Both the position numbers and the translations under genes were made by a program. From contig NZ_QQAR01000003.1 in assembly GCF_003350375.1 (NCBI RefSeq), positions 276,480 through 340,479 on the forward strand: a stretch of 64,000 nucleotides of DNA, written 5' to 3'. Position 1 is the first letter of the stretch, and each line of letters begins with the position of its first letter. This DNA comes from Flavobacterium sp. AG291 (GTDB lineage: Bacteria > Bacteroidota > Bacteroidia > Flavobacteriales > Flavobacteriaceae). Below the pieces are notes generated by a model. The model saw only the letters and a program-made list of their open reading frames with translations, was not told the DNA's origin and did no database searches. Shown piece by piece: positions 32,855-41,853 of this stretch.

Positions 32855-34456
32855 ATGGAAAACGTAACTATTATAATAATGATGTTGTTTGGTATTGCAT
32901 TTTTAGGCATACTGAGCAATAAATACCATTTTCCTTTTCCGATAGTATTAGTGCTATGCGGAATTATAATTAGTATAGTTCCCGGACTTCCGGTAATTGC
33001 GTTGAGTCCCGAAATTGTATTTGTAATATTCTTACCGCCATTGTTATACCATGCCTCCTGGCATACAAGCTGGCATGACTTTAAGGGAGCTATCCGCCCT
33101 ATAAGCCTTGCGGCCATTGGTTTGGTATTCTTTACTACATTGGCTGTAGCTGTAGTAGCACATGAACTGATAGATGATATCAGTTGGCCAATAGCCTTTC
33201 TGATAGGTGCTATTGTTTCGCCTCCGGATGCTGTAGCAGCTACCTCAATTACAAAAGGATTAGGACTTAATCCCAGATTGCTCACCATACTTGATGGGGA
33301 AAGTCTTGTAAACGATGCAAGTGGCCTTGTGGCTTACAAATATGCACTTGCAGCCGTTGCAGCAGGTAATTTTGTACTATGGGAAGCCGGTATTAACTTC
33401 CTTGTGGTGGCTGGTGCCGGTGTTGCGATTGGTCTGGCATTAGGGTATGCAATGTATCTTGTTCATAAAAAGTTTGTTTGTGATCCGATCATAGAAGTAA
33501 CGTTTACCTTCCTGACACCATTTGCATCCTATCTTATTGCGGAACATTTCCATTATTCAGGGGTGCTTGCGGTGGTGTCAACAGGCTTATATTTGTCTTA
33601 CAGGGCGGGGGAGATATTCTCTCATCAGAGCCGAATTATGGCAGTTACCGTTTGGGATGTGGTAGCCTATATTCTTAACGGATTGATATTTATCCTTATC
33701 GGACTCCAGTTACGCCAGATCATGGATGGTATAGGTGAATATTCTATGACATCATTATTGTTATGGGGTGGCGCAATAAGCTTTGTGGTTATTATAGTAC
33801 GTTTTTTATGGGTAATACCTGCAGCTATGCTACCGCGCATTTTGAGTAAAAGAATACGAGATAATGAAGAATTCGACAGCCGTAATCTGGTGGTATTCGG
33901 ATGGGCAGGTATGCGTGGCGTGGTATCTATGGCTGCGGCGCTTGCTATACCGTTGACATTTAAGAATGGCGATCCTTTTCCCCATCGTAGTCTTATCATT
34001 TATCTTGTGTTTTGTGTTATTGTATCAACATTGGTGCTATTAGGCTTAACGTTACCCTGGGTTATTAAGAAACTAAAAATTGAGCCTTATTCTATGTATG
34101 CGGAAGAATATGAAGTGCGTAATAACATTGTATCTCATGCTATTACTCATATAGAAGACAATTATTCGCTATTGCAGGATGAATTGCTTAATAACATTAA
34201 GAGCAAGTATGAAGTAAAATATAACCGACTGCAAAAGACGGAACTTCCGGCACATTTCTTTGGTAACGGAGAAATTTTGGCAACCAATATTTTTAACGAA
34301 TACACCCAACTACAGATAGACGTGCTGAATGTAGAACGCAAAAAGATTGACGAACTTCATAGACAAGGTAAGGCCAGTGAAGAGATACTTCGCAAGATTG
34401 AGCGCGAGCTCGACCTTGAAGAAACAAGGCTCAATATGGATATGTATGAGGGGTAA
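32855..34456 (+). CDS. CPA1-family Na+/H+ antiporter
   Basis: A 533-residue cation:proton antiporter with about twelve transmembrane helices. The ion-binding ND-type motif is GESLVNDASGLV near residue 149, preceded by VSPPDAVAATSI near 127, both typical of NhaP-like CPA1 proteins. FGWAGMRGVVSMAAALAIP near 348 is another conserved helix. A cytoplasmic tail of about 120 residues follows, rich in charged coiled-coil sequence (EERNNIV... ELDLEETR). It exchanges Na+ or K+ for H+ for pH and salt homeostasis. It follows the aldo-keto reductase by 26 bases and may be on the same transcript. Confidence 0.92.
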   Translation: MENVTIIIMMLFGIAFLGILSNKYHFPFPIVLVLCGIIISIVPGLPVIALSPEIVFVIFLPPLLYHASWHTSWHDFKGAIRPISLAAIGLVFFTTLAVAVVAHELIDDISWPIAFLIGAIVSPPDAVAATSITKGLGLNPRLLTILDGESLVNDASGLVAYKYALAAVAAGNFVLWEAGINFLVVAGAGVAIGLALGYAMYLVHKKFVCDPIIEVTFTFLTPFASYLIAEHFHYSGVLAVVSTGLYLSYRAGEIFSHQSRIMAVTVWDVVAYILNGLIFILIGLQLRQIMDGIGEYSMTSLLLWGGAISFVVIIVRFLWVIPAAMLPRILSKRIRDNEEFDSRNLVVFGWAGMRGVVSMAAALAIPLTFKNGDPFPHRSLIIYLVFCVIVSTLVLLGLTLPWVIKKLKIEPYSMYAEEYEVRNNIVSHAITHIEDNYSLLQDELLNNIKSKYEVKYNRLQKTELPAHFFGNGEILATNIFNEYTQLQIDVLNVERKKIDELHRQGKASEEILRKIERELDLEETRLNMDMYEG

Positions 34457-34476
34457 GAATATAAAAGAGTAAGACT

Positions 34477-34944
34477 ATGGTAATAGAATATCTAAAGGAA
34501 TTACAGAAGAATCCTTATAGATATGGAAAGACACATTTAAATAATGAGCCTATTCCTGAATCAGAAATTATACACCTTGAACAATTATACAATCAGGGGA
34601 AAACTTTTCCAAAAGCATTGCGAGAATTATTGTTTTTAGCAGGGAATTATTGCTACGTCCTGGATTATGGAGTTAATGAATCTCAGGAAGAATTGCAGGA
34701 ATATGTTCGTGAGAAACTTGAGTTTCGAAACAAAGTAATTTCAAGACCGTTTTTTGTTATTGATGTATATAATGTAGGGACTCAATGCTTATTTATTTAC
34801 TTGGACGAAGGTGACGACCCTCCAGTGTATGAAGGGTTTTATAGTGATAAAACATCTGAATGGATTCGTTTAATTTCATATAGTCTTTCTAAATATATTG
34901 ATACTCTTTTGGTAGAGGTAAAAGAAGGTAAAAATCCTTTTTAA
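34477..34944 (+). CDS. SUKH-like (SMI1/KNR4-type) protein
   Basis: A 155-residue protein that resembles the SUKH superfamily. The opening helix PESEIIHLEQLYNQGKTFP leads into LRELLFLAGNYCYVLDYG, which fits the conserved SUKH start, and FVIDVYNVGTQCLFIYLDEG with a following acidic PP turn fits its central strands. Many SUKH proteins are immunity proteins against polymorphic or contact-dependent toxins, but others have unrelated roles. No toxin gene lies beside it. It follows the antiporter by 20 bases and overlaps the DoxX stop by 4 bases in the convergent direction. Confidence 0.6.
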   Translation: MVIEYLKELQKNPYRYGKTHLNNEPIPESEIIHLEQLYNQGKTFPKALRELLFLAGNYCYVLDYGVNESQEELQEYVREKLEFRNKVISRPFFVIDVYNVGTQCLFIYLDEGDDPPVYEGFYSDKTSEWIRLISYSLSKYIDTLLVEVKEGKNPF

Positions 34945-35369
34945 TTATTTAACCTCTCATCCAAACTCCACTTATAATTCTCTACAGCCGAAAGCAAAAA
35001 TGCCGCAGCACTGCATACAAATACCGAATAATTAAAAGGTGCCCTGTAGCCGGCAAAGAACAGCATGCTTAAGGCAAACAGGAGCGTTAGTACTCCGCTG
35101 CCTATGGCTGCGTATCTTGTTTTATAGCCAATGATAAGCATAATGCCGAAAACAACTTCGGCTACGGAAGCGATACCACCCAGTATATTGGCTATGCTTC
35201 TGCTGAGGTAGGGCATAAGGGAATGGGTATAATCTACAAAATTGCTCCAGTTGCCCCAGCCAACATTAGGGGATCCGGGAAGGCCGAGCATTCCTAAGCG
35301 ATCCATAACGGGAAGAATAAAACCGATACCCAGTGCCAGGCGCAAATAAAGCTGAAATGTATTTTTCAT
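34941..35369 (-). CDS. DoxX-family membrane protein
   Basis: A 142-residue membrane protein with four predicted helices and a DoxX-like arrangement: LYLRLALGIGFILPVMDRL, then a periplasmic loop with GWGNWSNFVDYTHSLMP, GGIASVAEVVFGIMLIIGYKTRYAAIGSG and a final pair of helices. DoxX proteins are linked to thiosulfate or redox metabolism in some bacteria but are functionally diverse. It stands alone on the minus strand, overlapping the SUKH-like gene tail by 4 bases. No function can be assigned from context. Confidence 0.75.
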   Translation of the reverse strand: MKNTFQLYLRLALGIGFILPVMDRLGMLGLPGSPNVGWGNWSNFVDYTHSLMPYLSRSIANILGGIASVAEVVFGIMLIIGYKTRYAAIGSGVLTLLFALSMLFFAGYRAPFNYSVFVCSAAAFLLSAVENYKWSLDERLNN

Positions 35370-35527
35370 AATGGAGAGTTTGATTGTTATGATACAAAGT
35401 TGAGGTTAAGTTATATCAAAAAACTTAATCAGGATTAAGAAATGACATAATCAATTGGTCATTTTTAACTAAAATTTCTCTGCATGTTTTGCTGAGCCAA
35501 ATCAATTATGTAATAATTTTATAGGCT

Positions 35528-36646
35528 ATGGAAACAAATAACAAAAAAGGCTTCATATTCAGGCAATATGAAGCTCCCTATGTGTCTCCGTTTGACAAAC
35601 TCTTCGAGATATTTACCGAACTCATTACCTATACTTCGGGCGACCTTGACGAAGCCCTGGACTGGCTGCGACAGCTGGATATAGAATATAAGCTTACCGA
35701 CGAAAACTATACCATAGACGATTTTATTGAAGACCTTAAAAAGAAAGGCTATATAAAAGATGAGGTTAAGGATGATGGCTCGGGCGGAATGAAGATCACG
35801 GCAAAGACGGAGCGATCGATCAGGCAGCAGGCACTAAACCAGATTTTTGGTAACCTGAACAAAAGCGGTTCGGGTAATCATAAAACAAAACATGCCGGCA
35901 GCGGCGATGAGCATACCGGCGAATTCAGGGAATACCACTTTGGCGATGGGCTTGACAGGATAGCCCTGACCGAAAGCCTTAAGAATGCACAGGTCAATAA
36001 TGGGGTGGACAGCTTTATGCTTACCGAGAACGACCTTATTGTTGAAGACTCCCACCATAAAGCCCAAATGAGTACTGTGTTGATGATAGACATTAGCCAC
36101 AGTATGATACTATATGGCGAAGACCGCATTACTCCCGCCAAGAAAGTAGCTATGGCTTTAGCCGAATTAATTACTACGCGCTATCCTAAAGATACGTTGG
36201 ATATACTCGTATTTGGCAACGATGCATGGCCCATAGCCATTAAGGATTTGCCGTATTTGCAGGTTGGCCCTTTTCATACCAATACGGTAGCGGGATTGCA
36301 GCTGGCTATGGATATGCTGCGCCGTAAGCGTAATACGAATAAACAGATATTCATGATTACTGATGGCAAGCCTAGCTGTGTTAAGGAGAGGGACGGTACT
36401 TATTATATGAATAGTAACGGCCTTGATGAATACATTGTAGACCAGTGCTACAATATGGCTGCCCAGGCAAGGAAGCTTCATATACCCATAACCACATTTA
36501 TGATTGCAAGCGACCCTTATCTGCAACGGTTTGTAAACCACTTTACAGAGGCAAATCAGGGTAAAGCATTTTATACCGGGCTGAAAGGCCTTGGTGAAAT
36601 GATTTTTGAGGATTATGAGACCAACAGGAAAAAACGAATTAAATAA
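35528..36646 (+). CDS. VWA-domain protein, partner of the adjacent AAA+ ATPase
   Basis: A 372-residue cytoplasmic protein. An acidic and Lys/Gly-rich N-terminal half (with a low-complexity GSGNHKTKHAGSGDEHTGE stretch near 120) precedes a von Willebrand A domain from about 175 to 360. The metal-ion-dependent adhesion site is present as DISHS (VLMIDISHSM near 188), with the Thr and Asp elements in PFHTNTVAG and MITDGKPS. Gene pairs of a VWA protein with a MoxR/magnesium-chelatase-type ATPase are common and are thought to assemble or remodel proteins or insert metals. It precedes the ATPase by 15 bases, so the pair is an operon. Confidence 0.88.
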   Translation: METNNKKGFIFRQYEAPYVSPFDKLFEIFTELITYTSGDLDEALDWLRQLDIEYKLTDENYTIDDFIEDLKKKGYIKDEVKDDGSGGMKITAKTERSIRQQALNQIFGNLNKSGSGNHKTKHAGSGDEHTGEFREYHFGDGLDRIALTESLKNAQVNNGVDSFMLTENDLIVEDSHHKAQMSTVLMIDISHSMILYGEDRITPAKKVAMALAELITTRYPKDTLDILVFGNDAWPIAIKDLPYLQVGPFHTNTVAGLQLAMDMLRRKRNTNKQIFMITDGKPSCVKERDGTYYMNSNGLDEYIVDQCYNMAAQARKLHIPITTFMIASDPYLQRFVNHFTEANQGKAFYTGLKGLGEMIFEDYETNRKKRIK

Positions 36647-36661
36647 ATTTCATAACGGACG

Positions 36662-38128
36662 ATGAACATACAAAATATAAAAACACTTGGCGATTTAAAA
36701 AAAGCCGGATATAAGAGTGTCGGCATTAAAGATGAATTAAGAAATAACCTAAGAACCAAAATAAGCAAAGGCGAAACTGTTTTTGAAGGGGTGTGGGGTT
36801 TTGAAAATACCGTAATTCCGGAACTGGAGCGTGCAATTTTGTCCCGTCATAACATTAACCTGTTAGGACTCCGTGGACAGGCGAAGACCCGACTGGCAAG
36901 GCTTATGGTAAACCTGCTGGATGAATACATTCCGTTTGTGCAAGGTTCTGAAATTAATGATGACCCTTTAAATCCAATTTCGCGATTTGCCAAATCACTT
37001 ATTGAAGAAAAAGGTGATGACACCCCAATAAGCTGGCTACACAGAAGCGAACGTTTTTATGAAAAACTGGCAACACCGGATGTTACGGTTGCCGACCTGA
37101 TAGGCGACATAGATCCTATTAAGGCGGCTAATCTTAAATTATCTTATGCTGATGACCGTGTTATCCATTTTGGTATGATACCGCGTGCCAACCGCTGCAT
37201 TTTTGTAATTAATGAGCTGCCCGATCTTCAGGCAAGGATACAGGTGGCATTATTCAATATTTTACAGGAAGGCGATATTCAGATTCGTGGATTTAAAGTG
37301 CGTATGAATCTTGATCTGCAATTTATATTTACAGCTAATCCTGAAGATTACACCAACAGGGGAAGCATAGTAACGCCGCTTAAAGACCGTATCGGTTCTC
37401 AGATATTGACACACTATCCGGAAACGGTTAAGATAGCAAGGACAATCACCGAGCAGGAGGCAAATCTGGACGGACGCCAGAGTGAGTTCATACACGTACC
37501 TTCATTAGCGAAAGACCTGTTAGAGCAGATTAGCTTTGAAGCACGCGAAAGCGAATTTATCGACTATAAAAGTGGAGTGAGCGCAAGGATGAGTATTACT
37601 GCATTTGAAAACCTGCTTAGTACTGCCGAGAGAAGAGCATTGCGTTCGGGTGATGATAAGACAACGGTGAGGTTATCTGATTTTATGGGGGTAATTCCGG
37701 CAATAACCGGGAAAGTAGAGTTGGTATATGAAGGAGAGCAGGAGGGAGCTGCTGTTGTAGCTGAGCATCTGATTAGCGAAGCGGTGAAAACATTATTCCC
37801 TGATCTCTTCCCTAAAATAGAGAAGCTTGAAAAACAAAATGAAAAAGGTCCTTACCAGGAAGTGATAGACTGGTTCTTTAACGAGAGTGGTTTTGAACTG
37901 CCGGATGATGCATCGGACAAGGAATATAAAAAACTGTTGGATTCTATAGTACCGTTAAAACAGTTGGTGCAAAAATACCAGCCAGATGCTCCTAAAGAAG
38001 ACCAATACTTTTTAAAAGAATTCATCCTTTGGGGATTATCAGAATTCAAAAAGCTAAGCAAAGATCGTTACACGGAAGGCTATCAGTTTAAAGATCTTTA
38101 CGGAAGTTATATAAGCAAAAACCTTTAA
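36662..38128 (+). CDS. MoxR/magnesium-chelatase-type AAA+ ATPase
   Basis: A 488-residue AAA+ ATPase of the magnesium chelatase/MoxR clade. Walker A is GLRGQAKTRLARLM near residue 69. The Walker B strand ends IFVINELPDLQARIQVALF near 187 and has Asn where most AAA+ proteins have Asp. NPEDYTNRGSIVTPLKDRIGSQI near 226 contains the sensor and arginine-finger region. The C-terminal 130 residues are a helical domain. It forms an operon with the upstream VWA gene and probably a complex with its product. The client is unknown. A strong terminator follows 3 bases after the stop. Confidence 0.88.
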   Translation: MNIQNIKTLGDLKKAGYKSVGIKDELRNNLRTKISKGETVFEGVWGFENTVIPELERAILSRHNINLLGLRGQAKTRLARLMVNLLDEYIPFVQGSEINDDPLNPISRFAKSLIEEKGDDTPISWLHRSERFYEKLATPDVTVADLIGDIDPIKAANLKLSYADDRVIHFGMIPRANRCIFVINELPDLQARIQVALFNILQEGDIQIRGFKVRMNLDLQFIFTANPEDYTNRGSIVTPLKDRIGSQILTHYPETVKIARTITEQEANLDGRQSEFIHVPSLAKDLLEQISFEARESEFIDYKSGVSARMSITAFENLLSTAERRALRSGDDKTTVRLSDFMGVIPAITGKVELVYEGEQEGAAVVAEHLISEAVKTLFPDLFPKIEKLEKQNEKGPYQEVIDWFFNESGFELPDDASDKEYKKLLDSIVPLKQLVQKYQPDAPKEDQYFLKEFILWGLSEFKKLSKDRYTEGYQFKDLYGSYISKNL

Positions 38129-38131
38129 TAG

Positions 38132-38162
38132 AAAAAAGCCGGCTAGTAGCCGGCTTTTTTTT
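38132..38162. terminator. Bidirectional terminator
   Basis: An A-run, GCCGGCT (38138-38144), 3-base loop AGT, AGCCGGC (38148-38154) and a T-run. It directly follows the ATPase gene and directly follows the stop of the minus-strand SusR-like gene, so it ends both. Confidence 0.88.
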
Positions 38163-39762
38163 AAATGGTTTCAATAGCCATTATCTTTTCATCAAATACT
38201 TCTTTATAATCAGATTTGCTTTTTATCCTTGTTTTATAGGTATAAATAGTGGATACTGAAAGTTCAAGGAATTCGGCCACCTGATTGCTGTCCTGTATTC
38301 CTAAACGGTATAATGCATAAATACGAAGCTCAGTATTCAGTAATTCACCTTTTTTAACAATTGTCCTGTTGTCAGGAGGGAAAAGGGCATTGAAATCAGA
38401 AATGAATGAAGGGAAAAGCCTAAGGAAGATCTCATCAAACTGATGGAAAAGACTTTCTCTTTCCTTTTTGATATTGTAGCCTTTCAGACTGGTTAATATT
38501 TCATCGGTCTTTTTAGAGATTATTTTTTGAATAGTGCTTTTTTGTAAATGGTCCAGTTTATTGATGAAATCAGATGTTGCCCTTATGAAATAGGCAATAT
38601 ATTCCTCTTTGATTGTATTGGCTTCACTAAGGCTTTTGTTCATTTTTTGAAGTTTTTCGAAAGACTCCGCCATAGCTTTTCTGGAAGCGTTACGTTCTTT
38701 AAGCTGTTTGAATATTATAATAAGGAAAAGGATAATTATCAGAGCGAGAACCGTTAGTAGTATAACGATCTTTTCCAAAAGATCATTTTTATCATTTACC
38801 TTATTAAGCTGCGCTTTTTCGATAATTGGCAGTATGGTCGATATCTCGATCTTGCGATGTCTTGCATCATAAAAGGTTGCATCGTCCATAGCAAGGTTAA
38901 TATAATGATTGGCTTTTTCAAGATAGCCTTTCTTGAAAAGTTCGTTTGCGAGGTTACGTAGGGCTACCGTTTCTTTAGTTGCATTCTTAACGTCGGCAAT
39001 AGCGGCAAGAGCAAGATAGTAAATAGCTTTATCATTATCTCCTTTTTCAGAATAGATATATCCTAGTGATGAGGTGGCTATGCCATAATATTCGCGTGGT
39101 AATTTATAATTATTCACCCAGTAACTAAAGGCCTCTTCGGTACCCTTCCAGTCTTGTTGCTTTAGTCTTTTAAGACTTTCGGCAGCCCAGTAATCATTAG
39201 TGTTTTTTTCTACAAGAGATATAGCTTTTTCTAACAGTAGGTTTCCTTTTTGAATATAGTTTATATTATAACGCTGATCTTTAGTGTAATCGGCAAGATC
39301 ATAATATGCACGTGCCTTTACTGAGTAATAATCATATTGACTTTTTGCATCCAGACCTCCCAACTCAACACTGTTAAGGGTATCAATGGCTTCTTTAAAG
39401 AGGCCAGAAGACAAAAGCACAAATCCTTCTTTTATCTTGGTTTTTGAAAGGAGATGAGTGTCTTTTAAGATATGTGCCCTTGCTTTTGCCGACTCAATAT
39501 AATAATAAGCTGAGTCATATTTAAAGGATTTATATTCTTCAAACAGCTTCATGTAATCATGATACAGATTAAGATTGTCTTTGCTTAAAGTATATTTATG
39601 GACATCTTTTTTTAATTGTCTTATACGTTCGTATTTCTGTTTTATGAATACTTCTTTTTTAAGAAGAGCATGATCGAGACTGTCTAATATAGGGTCGATA
39701 TCTTTGGCAGAAACTGAAACAGCAAATAGTAAGGTGAGTAAAAAGTAAACTTTTTTGTGCAT
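38161..39762 (-). CDS. SusR-type membrane-spanning transcriptional regulator (TPR, TM, HTH)
   Basis: A 533-residue regulator of the DUF6377/SusR kind. It has a signal peptide ([20 protein letters not shown]) and a periplasmic TPR-rich region of about 300 residues. One transmembrane helix ([13 protein letters not shown] near 340) precedes a cytoplasmic coiled coil and a C-terminal helix-turn-helix of LuxR/FixJ type ([20 protein letters not shown] near 505). In Bacteroides such proteins sense an oligosaccharide in the periplasm and activate the neighbouring susCD operon. This one is divergent from a complete SusCD locus, so that role is likely. The ATG at 39762 is chosen over a TTG at 39789. 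Confidence 0.85.
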   Translation of the reverse strand: MHKKVYFLLTLLFAVSVSAKDIDPILDSLDHALLKKEVFIKQKYERIRQLKKDVHKYTLSKDNLNLYHDYMKLFEEYKSFKYDSAYYYIESAKARAHILKDTHLLSKTKIKEGFVLLSSGLFKEAIDTLNSVELGGLDAKSQYDYYSVKARAYYDLADYTKDQRYNINYIQKGNLLLEKAISLVEKNTNDYWAAESLKRLKQQDWKGTEEAFSYWVNNYKLPREYYGIATSSLGYIYSEKGDNDKAIYYLALAAIADVKNATKETVALRNLANELFKKGYLEKANHYINLAMDDATFYDARHRKIEISTILPIIEKAQLNKVNDKNDLLEKIVILLTVLALIIILFLIIIFKQLKERNASRKAMAESFEKLQKMNKSLSEANTIKEEYIAYFIRATSDFINKLDHLQKSTIQKIISKKTDEILTSLKGYNIKKERESLFHQFDEIFLRLFPSFISDFNALFPPDNRTIVKKGELLNTELRIYALYRLGIQDSNQVAEFLELSVSTIYTYKTRIKSKSDYKEVFDEKIMAIETI

Positions 39763-40224
39763 TTTATAGATAGGGTGTTGTTTGGACAAATGGATAAAAA
39801 CGGATTCAAAAATTAAATCTGTTTTTTTGGATTTTCTAATTTGTTAATTACCTGAATTACCAAATATTTACGCAAATCAAGGTGTTTTTTTTAACATAAT
39901 TATTTTAGGTGTTAAATATACCGTAAAAAGTTTAAATTCCTTAAAAAAATAGTGCTATATGTGCTATATGTAAAAAAATAACCCGATAAATTTTACATAT
40001 TGTCATTTATTTAATGATTAAATAGTCTGTTTTTATCTAAATTACATCTTGATTTTTTTAAAGCCGCCTGTTTTTTAATTATCTGTTAAACAATTGTTTA
40101 TTATTAATTATAACGATATAGTATCTTGATTTTAGCTGAATGTTTTTTTTAAGACTCTTTTAACGAGTAGCTTCGTTTTATTCTTTACAAGAACAATTTA
40201 ACCTAACAAAAAACAACAAAATTT
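39763..40224. promoter_or_regulatory. Divergent regulatory region of the PUL
   Basis: A 462-base, very AT-rich non-coding stretch between the SusR-type gene and the PUL operon. It contains a tandem 9-base repeat (39952-39969, listed separately) and two copies of ATCTTGATTTT (near 40046 and 40123). No exact TTG-N17-23-TAnnTTTG promoter for either strand was found, as expected if transcription depends on an activator. No open reading frame is credible here. Confidence 0.5.
39952..39969. repeat. Tandem 9-base direct repeat in the PUL promoter region
   Basis: GTGCTATAT occurs twice head-to-tail with no spacer, at 39952-39960 and 39961-39969, and GT continues a third unit. Tandem copies near the centre of the divergent region fit a binding site for an activator dimer such as the SusR-type regulator. 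Confidence 0.5.
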
Positions 40225-40743
40225 ATGAGATGTAAAATTATCTATTTGCTAGCTATGATTAGCTTGTTGGCCGTTGGTTGCAACGAAGCTGATGATGGCC
40301 ACCATGTGGATCCCATCACCCTAAATGAAAAGATTCAGGGAGAATGGGGATTAATGAATCTTAAGATGGTTGATGAAGTCGCTAAAGCAGCAAAAACAGA
40401 GCCGTCGGAACAGGATTTAAGTACATTGTTTAATTATGACAATTTCAGAATTAAATTCAATGTAAATGAAAACAACCAGCCAACAACTTATGAAGTGACT
40501 GGGAATGTACCTCCTTTGTTTGCCTTAAACGGCTACTGGTCATTAAGCAGTGATTTTCAGCAGGCAAATGGCGAAGCGGTGAGAATATATTTATATAGTG
40601 ATGCTGAAAAAACAATGAAAACGGATGAGCTAAGGTTAGCTTCAGTACCTGGAAGCAATGAAGAAATGGAACTGCACCTTGTGAGGGTTTCCGGAGGTAT
40701 TGCATTTGTTTCTTATAAGTTCAAACTAAACGCAATTAATTAA
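40225..40743 (+). CDS. Lipocalin-like (DUF5004-type) lipoprotein of the PUL
   Basis: A 172-residue lipoprotein with signal and lipobox LLAVGCN. The mature part begins ITLNEKIQGEWGLMNLKMVDE, a pattern of lipocalin-like beta-barrel lipoproteins found in Bacteroidota PULs, and continues as beta-strands. It probably sits on the cell surface and helps bind or display glycan, as SusE/F-type proteins do. It is the first gene of the PUL operon, 9 bases before the second surface protein. The family assignment is only approximate. Confidence 0.6.
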   Translation: MRCKIIYLLAMISLLAVGCNEADDGHHVDPITLNEKIQGEWGLMNLKMVDEVAKAAKTEPSEQDLSTLFNYDNFRIKFNVNENNQPTTYEVTGNVPPLFALNGYWSLSSDFQQANGEAVRIYLYSDAEKTMKTDELRLASVPGSNEEMELHLVRVSGGIAFVSYKFKLNAIN

Positions 40744-40751
40744 TAAGTAAA

Positions 40752-41828
40752 ATGAAAAGATTTATACATATACTATTACTTGCCTTTATAATGGTTCCGA
40801 ACTTTATACAGGCACAGGAAAATGCGGGAGCACCAACTAAGATTTGGTCGTACCCTGTAATTTATAAGTACGACGAAGAAGTAACCTGGTTTTTTGATCT
40901 TTCAGCTACAACGTTTGCGGAAACTGAGGATCTTTATTTATGGATATGGTCTCCTTCAGAGCCGGATGCAGGTAACTGGGAAAATTCATCAGATTTTGCA
41001 AAGCTTCATTATGAAGGAAATAAAGTTTGGAGTTTTAAACTTACTCCAACTGTTTATTTCTCTAAAAGTGCTGAAGATATCGCTGCAAGTGCCGGTTTTT
41101 GGTTTAGACTAAAAGACAAGACCGGTACTAAGCAGTCTGATGTTTCGAATGTTGCTTATACTCCGTTTGCAGATTTTGCTACTTCAAATGAACTTATCAG
41201 GGCTTATCCTCCTGCACCTACATTGACAGGAGGATTAAGTATACTTTTTAATGCTAATCTTCAGCCCGGATTTGAAGATGCAACAAGTGTACATTTTCAC
41301 AGCGGACTTAATAACTGGGATTTAAAAGTTGAATATCAGGCATGGTTACCTGAAATAGTAGAAAAAACCCAACTTAAGAATCTTGGAGGAGGTATTTACA
41401 AGATGGACCTTATTCCTTCGGTTTACTACAACGCTCCGGATGGATATGTTATGGAAAATCTTGTTTTTCTTATGGTTAAAGATGATTGGGCAGGTACTAC
41501 ACCGGATCAGGTAATAAACGCTGCTGAATACATTCCGCCCCCGCCACCAAAATTTATGTTCTTCCCTACACAAATTAGTAAAAGAGACTTTTTAGGGATA
41601 ATAAGAACTAATAATGAATCGAACGTTAATAAGCTTATTTATACTATTACTGCTTCAGATGTAGTAATTACCGGAGAATTCTCAGGAGGTGTAAGTGAAA
41701 TTAAAGGTTTTGTTGATCTGGTTACAAAACTTCAGAATGTAAATGTGACAGAAATACATGTTAATGTTGTTGACAACAATGGCAGGGTAATTACTGATAC
41801 TAACATACTACTAAAACCACTGGACTAA
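40752..41828 (+). CDS. Secreted PUL accessory protein, predicted surface glycan-binding
   Basis: A 358-residue protein with a signal peptide (MKRFIHILLLAFIMVPNFIQAQ). It appears to contain two beta-sandwich-like units, the first starting KIWSYPVIYKYDEEVTWFFDLS and the second around GLSILFNANLQPGF, each rich in aromatic residues (WIWSPSEPD, WFRLK, LNNWDLKVEYQAWLP). Trp-rich patches suit carbohydrate binding. No lipobox is evident, so it may be secreted or T9SS-independent periplasmic. It lies between the lipocalin-like gene and susC, the usual place of SusE/SusF-type binding proteins. The function is inferred from context. Confidence 0.6.
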   Translation: MKRFIHILLLAFIMVPNFIQAQENAGAPTKIWSYPVIYKYDEEVTWFFDLSATTFAETEDLYLWIWSPSEPDAGNWENSSDFAKLHYEGNKVWSFKLTPTVYFSKSAEDIAASAGFWFRLKDKTGTKQSDVSNVAYTPFADFATSNELIRAYPPAPTLTGGLSILFNANLQPGFEDATSVHFHSGLNNWDLKVEYQAWLPEIVEKTQLKNLGGGIYKMDLIPSVYYNAPDGYVMENLVFLMVKDDWAGTTPDQVINAAEYIPPPPPKFMFFPTQISKRDFLGIIRTNNESNVNKLIYTITASDVVITGEFSGGVSEIKGFVDLVTKLQNVNVTEIHVNVVDNNGRVITDTNILLKPLD

Positions 41829-41853
41829 CTAAGCTAATCAAAAACCAATTCTA

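Noticed and set aside
34477..34944. Toxin-antitoxin pair of the SUKH-like gene with DoxX
   Set aside because: The genes are convergent and DoxX is an ordinary membrane family with no toxin features.
39763..40224. Possible small gene in the PUL divergent region
   Set aside because: Stop codons are frequent in all frames and no start with a plausible product longer than about 30 residues was found.
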